From assembly GCA_013362195.1 (NCBI GenBank), contig JABFWM010000342.1, positions 1-5,643 on the forward strand: a stretch of 5,643 nucleotides of DNA. Reading direction: 5' to 3'. The notes under the pieces are model-generated. The model was not told the origin of the DNA, made no database searches, and saw only the letters and a program-made list of their open reading frames with translations. The stretch's first letter is position 1; every line of letters starts with the position of its first letter. Source of the stretch: Acidobacteriota bacterium. GTDB lineage: Bacteria; Acidobacteriota; Vicinamibacteria; Vicinamibacterales; 2-12-FULL-66-21. Both the position numbers and the translations under genes were made by a program. This document shows, one piece after another, positions 1-5,567 of the stretch.

Positions 1-1997
1 GGCGCCCCGTCGGCGACGACGGGGTGCGTCACCGTCGCGACGCCGTTCACGATGATCTCGAGAGGCACCTCCCGCGTCGCGCCGATCCGCGCGCGCTCCA
101 GGTGCCAGTAGGGTTTCTCCTCCGGCGCCCGCTTGCGGATCGCCTCGTCGGGTTGCGCCGGCAGGTTCGCCGCGACCGTGAGCGTCACCCGCGCGGTTCC
201 GGGTGACGCGAGCAGGACCTCGCCGCCCGACAGCGTGTCGCCGACGCGGAAGTCCATCAGGTGGCTCCGTCCATCGGACACGTACGTCCGCCCGTCGCGG
301 ATCGCCTCCACCCACGCGCGATACGACAGCGGCCCGTCGATCTTCGCGTAGCCCCGCCCCTGCCCGACGCGCTCGTCGGTGATGCACGGAAAATCCGTCT
401 CGCCGCTGATCCGCGTCCGGAACCCCGCGTTCAGCACGTGGTACCAGATATTCAGTTCCCAGACCGGCGGCGTATCGCCAGCGGAGATGAAGTCGACCAG
501 CCCGGGACGCGTGACGTCGACGATGAATTCGTTGGCGCCGATGCCGTCGAAGGCCGGCATGTCGTAGTTCGGCAGCTCGCGCGACGCCACCTCGAGGCCC
601 CACCCGGAGTGCGCAAAGCCGGTCACCGCCTTCTGCCCGTCCGCCCAGCGCAGCACCGGCGCCGTCCACGTCGGCCAGTCCTCGATGCGCATCGTGCCCG
701 GGTAATCCTGGTCGGTGAGGCCGAGCAGGACGAGATGGCCGGCATGGCTCGAAGGAAAGCCCGAGATCTCGAGGTCGTAATGGAGCAGCTGACCCGGCGT
801 CGAGAGCGGATGATCCTGTCCGCTGAAGTAGCGCTTCTGGCTGTAGTAGCACGGTCCCCACGTCAGCACCGCCGCCACGTTCAGCGCTTCTCCCCTGACC
901 TGCGGCCACATGTGGCGCGGCTCGACGCCCTGCGTCGGATTCTCATAATGCGAGCATCCCGCGGCGTGCACGTGGTGATCGCCCGAATACCAGCGCAGCG
1001 CCGACGGATCGATCCAGCGCCGCAGATCGAAGGCCAGCTCCGACGGGCCGTTGACGGTGAACGTGCGCGTGTCGGCCAGGTACTCCGGACCGCGCGAGAC
1101 CGTGACGGTGAATCGACCGTCGGGGAGCTCGATCGTCTCGCCGTCGGTGCGATACACCTGATCCTGGAACGGCAGGTCGGGCGCGAGCCGCTTCAGGCGG
1201 TTCGGGTAGACGCGGCCGCGATCGTCGCGGATCACGAACGCGGCCGTCGACGGCTCGCCGCGCTCGTCGCGCACGCGGAGCTTGACCGGATGCGCGGGAC
1301 GCGCGGTGAAGACGATCTCGACGTCGTTCCGGAAACCGATGTCCGCGGTGCCCTGGCCGACGTCGAACTGCAGGATCGCGGAGCGCTGGCCGGCGTCGCG
1401 ACTGTAGATCTGCAGGATCGCGTATTCGAGGGGCAGCCCGCGCAGCCGCGCCGGCATCGGCGGCTTGTCGTAGATGGAAATCTCCGCCCACCGGTTCCGC
1501 ACATCCTCCATCGTCAAGACGTCCGGCGGATTGTGGCTGAGCGGATCGGCGGGATCGCGGTCCCACGACGGCTTGTAGGTGCGGCCGCTGTTGGGGCTGG
1601 ACACCTTCAGCGGCGAGGTCACGCCGGCCTGGTTGATCACCTTGACGAGAAACGCGCGGGTGCCGCCCTGCAGCAATTCCGGCGGCGCGTCCCCTTCGCC
1701 GACCTTGACGCGGCTCTCGGGGTTGATGTCGACCGTGACCAGGACGAGCGGATCGAGCGCCTGTTCCAGGCGCGTGGCGGCGAGCCGCTCGTCGGTCTCG
1801 GCGATCGCGTCGTCGATGCGCTGACGCATCGCGGCCGAGAGCGGCTGGCCGAGCGCCTCGAGCGCACTCTCGAGGCGCCGGACGTGCTGCGCGAGCGGCT
1901 GCAGCGGCGCACCCGTCCGCTGCGGCGCGGACTGCGCCGGCACGAGCAGCGCGACCACCAGCGCCGCCGTGACGCCGAGCCACAGATGCTGCTTCAG
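1..1997 (-). CDS. CehA/McbA-family metallohydrolase, exported; 3' end beyond window
   Basis: The 665 codons visible read without a stop to the left edge, so the C-terminus is missing. Residues 1-24 form a signal peptide: Lys2, a hydrophobic core at about 7-20, and likely cleavage after AQSA. Residues 32-80 look helical and Leu/Glu-rich. Residues 85-325 look beta-rich. A PHP-like metal-dependent hydrolase domain begins near 335 with YSGDHHVHAAGC, whose HxH pair is His342/His344. Further candidate metal ligands are His350, Glu410, His421, His463 (FAHSGWG), Glu490 and Asp535 (SGETDFP); these were picked by eye. The family is named after carbaryl hydrolase CehA and McbA, but most members in environmental bacteria have no known substrate, so no pesticide role is claimed. 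No ATG, GTG or TTG lies in frame before the signal peptide. CTG at 1997, in a CTGA overlap with the upstream stop, is therefore chosen; GTG at 1958 would cut the signal core. Family assignment is confident, substrate unknown. Confidence 0.9.
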   Translation of the reverse strand, partial: MKQHLWLGVTAALVVALLVPAQSAPQRTGAPLQPLAQHVRRLESALEALGQPLSAAMRQRIDDAIAETDERLAATRLEQALDPLVLVTVDINPESRVKVGEGDAPPELLQGGTRAFLVKVINQAGVTSPLKVSSPNSGRTYKPSWDRDPADPLSHNPPDVLTMEDVRNRWAEISIYDKPPMPARLRGLPLEYAILQIYSRDAGQRSAILQFDVGQGTADIGFRNDVEIVFTARPAHPVKLRVRDERGEPSTAAFVIRDDRGRVYPNRLKRLAPDLPFQDQVYRTDGETIELPDGRFTVTVSRGPEYLADTRTFTVNGPSELAFDLRRWIDPSALRWYSGDHHVHAAGCSHYENPTQGVEPRHMWPQVRGEALNVAAVLTWGPCYYSQKRYFSGQDHPLSTPGQLLHYDLEISGFPSSHAGHLVLLGLTDQDYPGTMRIEDWPTWTAPVLRWADGQKAVTGFAHSGWGLEVASRELPNYDMPAFDGIGANEFIVDVTRPGLVDFISAGDTPPVWELNIWYHVLNAGFRTRISGETDFPCITDERVGQGRGYAKIDGPLSYRAWVEAIRDGRTYVSDGRSHLMDFRVGDTLSGGEVLLASPGTARVTLTVAANLPAQPDEAIRKRAPEEKPYWHLERARIGATREVPLEIIVNGVATVTHPVVADGA
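2..27. repeat. 8-bp perfect hairpin, extendable, at the left edge
   Basis: CCCCGTCG (5-12) and CGACGGGG (17-24) are complementary around a four-base loop. Three more pairs, including one G-T wobble, extend the stem to 2 and 27. It lies within the metallohydrolase reading frame, which stays open through it, so it is not a terminator for that gene. Confidence 0.45.
1853..1878. repeat. 10-bp perfect inverted repeat in the 5' part of the metallohydrolase gene
   Basis: The arms GCGCCTCGAG (1853-1862) and CTCGAGGCGC (1869-1878) are exactly complementary around a six-base loop. The element lies about 120 nt into the coding sequence and encodes the RLESALEAL stretch. CTC-GAG is a self-complementary Leu-Glu codon pair, so protein sequence may explain most of it. 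Confidence 0.55.
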
Positions 1998-2671
1998 CGC
2001 AGTTCCCTGATCCTGATGTTCCGGTATGCCGCCCAGTCGCCGTGATCCTGAATGCCGATGCGTCCCTTCGTGGCGCGCGCATACCGCGCGTGGTCCGCGA
2101 ACTTGCTCTTCGCGACGAGCGCCGTCCACTCGGGGCTGCCGATCTCGTACTCGACCAGCTTGACGCCGTTCAACCAGTGCTCGACGTGCGGGCCCTTCGC
2201 GAGGATGCGCGTCGTGTTCCACTCGCCCGGCGGCTTCGCCGCGAGCCTGGCTGGCGGCTGCAGGTCGTAGTTGGCGCCGGTGTGCTGGGTGTCTTTCAGC
2301 TTCGCGGGATAGCCGGCGTCGTCGATCAGCTGATACTCCGGCGCGACCATCCACATCGCCGGATCGGGATCGTTTTCGACGACGCGGTAGAAGATGCCGC
2401 TGTTGGCCTTCGGCGCGATCTTCCAGTCGATCGTCAGCTCGAAATCGCCGAACTCGTCGTCGCTGACGATGTCGCCGGCCTTGGCGACGCGGGTCAGCGC
2501 GCCGTCGACCACCTTCCAGCCCTCCGGCATGCCCTTCCCCTTGAAGGCGTGCCAGCCGGCGGTGGTCTTGCCGTCGAACAGCGGCCGCCAGCCGCCGTCT
2601 TGCCCTGAGGCGGTCATGTCCATCACTCCAGCCGCGCACGCAAGCAGCAGTGCGAATCCCATGCGAATCAT
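1994..2671 (-). CDS. DUF1080 / 3-keto-disaccharide hydrolase-like secreted protein
   Basis: 225 residues, the usual size for a single-domain DUF1080 (PF06439) protein. This is a concanavalin-like beta-sandwich family. Some members cleave glycosidic bonds in 3-keto sugars, and many are annotated as 3-keto-disaccharide hydrolases. Family signatures in order: LFDGKTTAGWHAF (31-43), GDFELTIDWKIAPKANSGIF (75-94), PEYQLIDD (111-118), TGANYDL (131-137), GEWNTTRILAKG with HWLNG (149-169), and the closing GRIGIQDHGDWAAYRNIRIREL (203-224). The N-terminus has a short hydrophobic stretch (about 5-16) followed by a polar TASGQ, consistent with export. Cys12 after LLLA could be a lipidation site, but the segment before it is very short, so soluble versus lipoprotein is undecided. 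ATG at 2671 is chosen because it overlaps the preceding stop as ATGA and has GGGAG six bases upstream. It follows a Tat oxidoreductase of the type often paired with this domain. Activity on a 3-keto sugar is inferred. Confidence 0.94.
   Translation of the reverse strand: MIRMGFALLLACAAGVMDMTASGQDGGWRPLFDGKTTAGWHAFKGKGMPEGWKVVDGALTRVAKAGDIVSDDEFGDFELTIDWKIAPKANSGIFYRVVENDPDPAMWMVAPEYQLIDDAGYPAKLKDTQHTGANYDLQPPARLAAKPPGEWNTTRILAKGPHVEHWLNGVKLVEYEIGSPEWTALVAKSKFADHARYARATKGRIGIQDHGDWAAYRNIRIRELR
2003..2008 (-). promoter_or_regulatory. Shine-Dalgarno-like site supporting the CTG start of the metallohydrolase
   Basis: AGGGAA on the minus strand lies inside the last codons of the DUF1080 gene, five bases before the CTG at 1997 (about six from the AGGGA core). 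It supports initiation at that CTG. An AGGA a few bases further upstream is a weaker alternative. Confidence 0.5.
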
Positions 2672-4056
2672 TGACGACTCCCGGTGTCCGTCCGTGACGA
2701 GCGCTTCATTGCCTCGGGGTCCCACGCGATCGCACGCCCCTCGAAGTAGCTGTCGTTGGTGAGCAGCGCCGGCGCCGCCGCACGGAAGCTGAACACCGCG
2801 TCTTCGACGCTCGGCTTCCGCGTGCGCACCGACTCGAAGAAGTTGACGAAGTGCTCGTACTGGTCCGAGTATCCCGGCGGCGCGGAGAAGAGCTCCTCGC
2901 TGACCGGCTGCAGTTCGGGCTGGTCGGGGAACTTCGCACGATGGGCCTTCGTGATCTCCTCCTGCATCGCCTTCGGGTAGGTATCGATCGACAGCCCCGG
3001 ATCCTTCGGCCGCGGCTTCTTCGACAGCGTCACCCCGCCGCCGCCGATGGTCAGCACGCCTTCCGGCCCGACGAACCGGAACGCCTGGTTCTCGCCGCCG
3101 CCCTCTTCGAAGTTCACCTTCAGCGACAGCGTGAACGCGGGATGCGAGGCGGTCTTCGGATAGTCGTACAGGCCGAGCATGACGTCGGGCACGTCGCGGC
3201 CGTCGTTCCAGTAGCGCAGCCCGCCGGTCGCAATCACGCGCGTCGGCCCCATCGAGTCGAGCACGTAATGGATGCCGGTGAAGAGATGCACGAAGAGGTC
3301 GCCCGGGATGCCGGTGCCGTAGTCGCGATAGTTGCGCCAGCGGAACAGGCGCACCGGCTCGAACGGGCGCTTCGGCGCGTGGCCGATGAACCGATCCCAG
3401 TCGATGGTCTGCGGCGATGCGTCGAGCGGCAGCGTGTACTGCCAGGCGCCCATCGCGGAGTTGCGGTTGATCCACGCCTCGACGAGCACCAGGTCGCCGA
3501 TCGCGCCGGCGCGATACAGCTCGCGCGCCTTGGCGTAGACGATCGAGCTGACGCGCTGGCTGCCGACCTGCACGATCCGGGTCGTCTGCTTCGCGACGTC
3601 CGCCAGCGGCTGGCCCTCCTCGATCTTCTGCACCATCGGCTTTTCGACGTAGACGTCCTTGCCGGCCTTCATCGCGTCGATCGCGATGCGCTGGTGCCAG
3701 TGGTCCGGCGTGGCGATGATCACCGCGTCGATCTCCGGCCGGGCGAGCACCTCGCGGTAGTCGCGGCTGGCGAAGAGCTGCGATCCCCAGCGCTCCTTCG
3801 CGCGCGTCAAGCGGCCGTCGTAGATGTCGGAGACGGCGGTGAGCTCGACGCCGGGCACGCGCAGCGCGCTGAGCGTATCGGACGTGCCCTGCCCGCCCGC
3901 GCCGATGAGCGCGATCTGCACGCGCTCGTTCGGGGGGGCGTCGGCCGTCTGCGGGCGCTCCTGGGCACGGAGGAACGTGGTCGGAATGGACGCCGCGACA
4001 GTGCCGGCGGCAGCCGTCTTCAGGAATTCGCGGCGCGATGGTCGTCTGGTCCTCAT
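2668..4056 (-). CDS. Tat-exported Gfo/Idh/MocA family oxidoreductase
   Basis: 462 residues. It opens with a textbook twin-arginine signal, SRREFLK at 7-13, then a mild hydrophobic stretch (about 14-29) and a probable cleavage near LRA (29-31). The product would be exported folded, with its nicotinamide cofactor bound, as known for the family member glucose-fructose oxidoreductase. The Rossmann domain starts at VQIALIGAGGQG (46-57). Asp77 at the end of the second strand suggests NAD(H) rather than NADP(H). ATPDHWH (115-121) and the family EKP motif (138-140) follow. The substrate domain carries GDLFVHLFTGIHYVLD (252-267), with His257 and His263 as candidate catalytic residues. Family enzymes oxidise or reduce sugars and sugar derivatives, commonly at a ring hydroxyl. 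ATG at 4056 is set by the Tat motif and an AGGAG eight bases upstream. The stop overlaps the DUF1080 start by 4 nt. Substrate unknown; a glycoside 3-dehydrogenase role is inferred from the neighbour. Confidence 0.96.
   Translation of the reverse strand: MRTRRPSRREFLKTAAAGTVAASIPTTFLRAQERPQTADAPPNERVQIALIGAGGQGTSDTLSALRVPGVELTAVSDIYDGRLTRAKERWGSQLFASRDYREVLARPEIDAVIIATPDHWHQRIAIDAMKAGKDVYVEKPMVQKIEEGQPLADVAKQTTRIVQVGSQRVSSIVYAKARELYRAGAIGDLVLVEAWINRNSAMGAWQYTLPLDASPQTIDWDRFIGHAPKRPFEPVRLFRWRNYRDYGTGIPGDLFVHLFTGIHYVLDSMGPTRVIATGGLRYWNDGRDVPDVMLGLYDYPKTASHPAFTLSLKVNFEEGGGENQAFRFVGPEGVLTIGGGGVTLSKKPRPKDPGLSIDTYPKAMQEEITKAHRAKFPDQPELQPVSEELFSAPPGYSDQYEHFVNFFESVRTRKPSVEDAVFSFRAAAPALLTNDSYFEGRAIAWDPEAMKRSSRTDTGSRQ
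2678..2682 (-). promoter_or_regulatory. Ribosome binding site of the DUF1080 gene
   Basis: GGGAG on the minus strand, six bases before the ATG at 2671, lies within the last codons of the upstream oxidoreductase. Together with the ATGA overlap it favours this start over the second ATG three codons later. Confidence 0.6.
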
Positions 4057-4064
4057 CGTCTGGC

Positions 4065-4069
4065 TCCTA
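4065..4069 (-). promoter_or_regulatory. Ribosome binding site overlapping the upstream stop codon
   Basis: On the minus strand TAGGAG combines the TAG stop of the cytoplasmic oxidoreductase (4069-4067) with an AGGAG Shine-Dalgarno core, eight bases before the ATG at 4056. A ribosome terminating on the first gene sits on the binding site of the next, which favours coupling. Confidence 0.8.
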
Positions 4070-5179
4070 ATCACGGATGAGCGGCAGCGACACGGGCGCT
4101 CCGCCCCGATCCGCGGATCGATCCGCGGCAAGGCACACTTCCATGGTCTTCTGGGCGTCGAAGACGCTGATCGAGGTTTCGCGATCGTCGAGCACGCACG
4201 CGACCAGCTCGTCGATCTCCGCCTGGAACGGATGATGGCTCACGTCGGCGGATCCGGGCATGTCGGTATGGATCGCGATGGTCGGCCGGCCGAGGACGTC
4301 CACGGATTCCTCGAGGGTCACCTCGCTGAAGGGATTCGCCGCGGCGAGCGCCGCGAGGTCCAGCGCGCCGTCGAGCGACTGCAGCTCGTTCTGCCGCAGC
4401 GTCGCGCGATCGCCCATCAGCTCCACGCTGAACGTGTAGGGCATCATGAAATCCGTGGAGCTGGTCACGTGGCCGAGCGCGCCGCCTTCGAGCTTCGTGT
4501 TGACGACGATCGACGTCGGCCACTCGTAGCCCTCGGTGAAGCGCGTGTGCATGGCGCTGACGTCGACCGGCTCGAGCCCCGAACACCAGCGCAGCGCGTC
4601 GACGGCATGGCAGCCCGCCGCAAGCAGGTGGCTCCGTCCGCTTTCCTTCGTGCGGCACCAGTCCCAGCCGGAATACCAGTCGGTGACCCGGGACAGGTAC
4701 TGCGTGCGGGCGAAGCGAATCGCGCCGAGCTGCCCCGAGGCTCGCAGCCAGTGGGCGAACTTCAGGAACGGGTTGTAGCGCAGCTCGAACGACACGATCG
4801 TCCGCACGCCGGCACGCGTCACCGCGTCACGAATGCGAATCAGCTCCTCTTCGTCGAGGCCGGTGGGCTTTTCGAGCAGGATATGCTTGCCCGCTGCCGC
4901 GGCCGCGACCGCCTGGCCGGCGTGGAGGTGGTTCGGCGTCGCGATCGCGATGATGTCGACGTCGGGCGCGTTGAGCAGATCTTCGTAGCGCGTGGTGATG
5001 CGGGCCCCCGAGACGGAGACGGCGTATCGATCGAGGTTCGCGCGCGTGCGGCCCGCGTCGCGTCCGAACAGCCAGGTGACGTCGGCCTGCGGGTTGCGCT
5101 GGAAGGCGACGATATGCTGCGAGGCGCACCAGCCGATGCCGGCGATCCCGACACCCAGTTTCCCGTCTGCAGTGGGCAC
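4067..5179 (-). CDS. Cytoplasmic Gfo/Idh/MocA family oxidoreductase
   Basis: 370 residues with no signal peptide or membrane segment, so cytoplasmic. The N-terminal nucleotide-binding fold begins at VGIAGIGW (10-17). FGRD (38-41) ends the second strand; Arg40 there might allow NADP. ATPNHLH (80-86) and LLEKPTG (101-107) are standard family motifs. The substrate domain contains GCHAVDALRW (189-198), where His191 and Asp194 match the usual GxHxxD active-site pattern. The C-terminal part (from about 310, HHPFQAEIDELV) is typical of the family. The length is ordinary. The start is GTG at 5179: an in-frame TAG lies two codons upstream, and no other start codon precedes the first Rossmann strand. 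The ribosome site is weak (AGG seven bases upstream), so initiation may be modest or coupled. It is clearly a different subfamily from the Tat protein next to it. A role on an imported keto-sugar or polyol is inferred; the substrate cannot be read from sequence. Confidence 0.95.
   Translation of the reverse strand: MPTADGKLGVGIAGIGWCASQHIVAFQRNPQADVTWLFGRDAGRTRANLDRYAVSVSGARITTRYEDLLNAPDVDIIAIATPNHLHAGQAVAAAAAGKHILLEKPTGLDEEELIRIRDAVTRAGVRTIVSFELRYNPFLKFAHWLRASGQLGAIRFARTQYLSRVTDWYSGWDWCRTKESGRSHLLAAGCHAVDALRWCSGLEPVDVSAMHTRFTEGYEWPTSIVVNTKLEGGALGHVTSSTDFMMPYTFSVELMGDRATLRQNELQSLDGALDLAALAAANPFSEVTLEESVDVLGRPTIAIHTDMPGSADVSHHPFQAEIDELVACVLDDRETSISVFDAQKTMEVCLAADRSADRGGAPVSLPLIRD
4111..4128. 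repeat. 18-bp perfect palindrome / 12-bp tandem repeat inside the oxidoreductase gene
   Basis: CCGCGGATCGATCCGCGG is its own reverse complement. It overlaps a 12-bp palindrome (GATCCGCGGATC, 4108-4119), because a 12-nt unit is nearly repeated. In protein it gives ADRSADR near residues 352-358, a four-residue repeat just before the C-terminus. The mRNA could fold or the DNA could bind a dimeric protein; neither is shown. Confidence 0.6.
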
Positions 5180-5216
5180 GGCCTAGCCTAGAGTACGGGC
5201 CCCCGGAACGCCAAGC
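5180..5216 (-). other. Short gap between receiver gene and cytoplasmic oxidoreductase
   Basis: 37 bases between the TGA of the receiver gene and the GTG of the oxidoreductase. It holds a run of G/C, a doubled CCTAG (5182-5191) and an in-frame TAG (5185-5183) that blocks upstream extension of the oxidoreductase. No stem followed by a T-run is seen, so read-through from the receiver gene is possible. Confidence 0.6.
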
Positions 5217-5567
5217 TCACAGATACCGCTTCACGACCTGCACGAGGGACTCCGCGGAGATCGGCTCACAGAGGTAATCGGCCGCGCCCGCATACATCGC
5301 CGACACCCGCGACGCCTCGTCCCTGTAGGTGGCCGACGTCATCACGACGATGATCTCGGGGTGCTCCGCGCGCAGCTCCCGGCACAGGGCGAACCCGTTC
5401 GTATCCGGCAGGTGCACGTCGAGCAGCATCAGCTTCGGCGGCTTCTCGCGCACGAGCCGCCGCGCCGTTTCGGCGCAGTCGGCCTCGCGCACTTTCCATC
5501 CGCGATCGCGCAGGACGCGGGCATGAAGGTGCAGGGAGGGGGCGAAGTCGTCGACGAGAATGACCAT
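5217..5567 (-). CDS. Stand-alone CheY-like response regulator receiver protein
   Basis: 116 residues, exactly one receiver domain with no output domain. The first strand is VILVDD (2-7) with the Mg-binding pair Asp6/Asp7. The phosphoacceptor is Asp50 in LMLLDVHLPDTNG (47-58). VVMTSAT (74-80) supplies the switch Thr77. At ADYLCEP (96-102) the residue normally Lys (as in YLxKP) is Glu101, encoded by GAG. The protein ends after the last helix (VVKRYL). ATG at 5567 is chosen because the first strand begins at once and AGGGA lies eight bases upstream; a GTG at 5621 in the same frame would add 18 residues with no domain role. Such proteins pass phosphate to, or dock on, other proteins. No histidine kinase is visible nearby, although one could lie beyond the right edge. 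Domain assignment is sure; partner and process are unknown. Confidence 0.95.
   Translation of the reverse strand: MVILVDDFAPSLHLHARVLRDRGWKVREADCAETARRLVREKPPKLMLLDVHLPDTNGFALCRELRAEHPEIIVVMTSATYRDEASRVSAMYAGAADYLCEPISAESLVQVVKRYL

Noticed and set aside
1..28. Hairpin at the left edge as a terminator
   Set aside because: The metallohydrolase frame is open through it and the protein is not yet complete; no T-run follows.
261..2045. Long plus-strand open frame opposite the metallohydrolase gene
   Set aside because: Its product is Arg/Ala/Asp-rich with no domain pattern. The opposite strand carries a continuous family-recognisable protein. It is a shadow of high-GC codon use.
943..2082. Minus-strand open frame shifted relative to the metallohydrolase
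   Set aside because: Its product is almost only Arg, Ala and Gly. The adjacent frame encodes the signal peptide and HxH hydrolase motifs continuously.
2672..3475. N-terminal extension of the DUF1080 frame into the oxidoreductase gene
   Set aside because: The extension reads as out-of-frame Arg/Ala-rich sequence. The domain and signal start only at the ATG at 2671.
2851..4080. Long plus-strand open frame opposite the Tat oxidoreductase
   Set aside because: Composition is typical of an antisense shadow, with no motifs. The minus strand has clear Gfo/Idh/MocA and Tat motifs.
3824..5191. Long plus-strand open frame opposite both oxidoreductase genes
   Set aside because: It spans two real genes on the other strand and its sequence is low-complexity Arg/Val/Glu-rich with no recognisable fold.
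5180..5216. Possible terminator between receiver and oxidoreductase genes
   Set aside because: There is GC-rich sequence but no clear stem-loop and no T-run on the transcribed strand.
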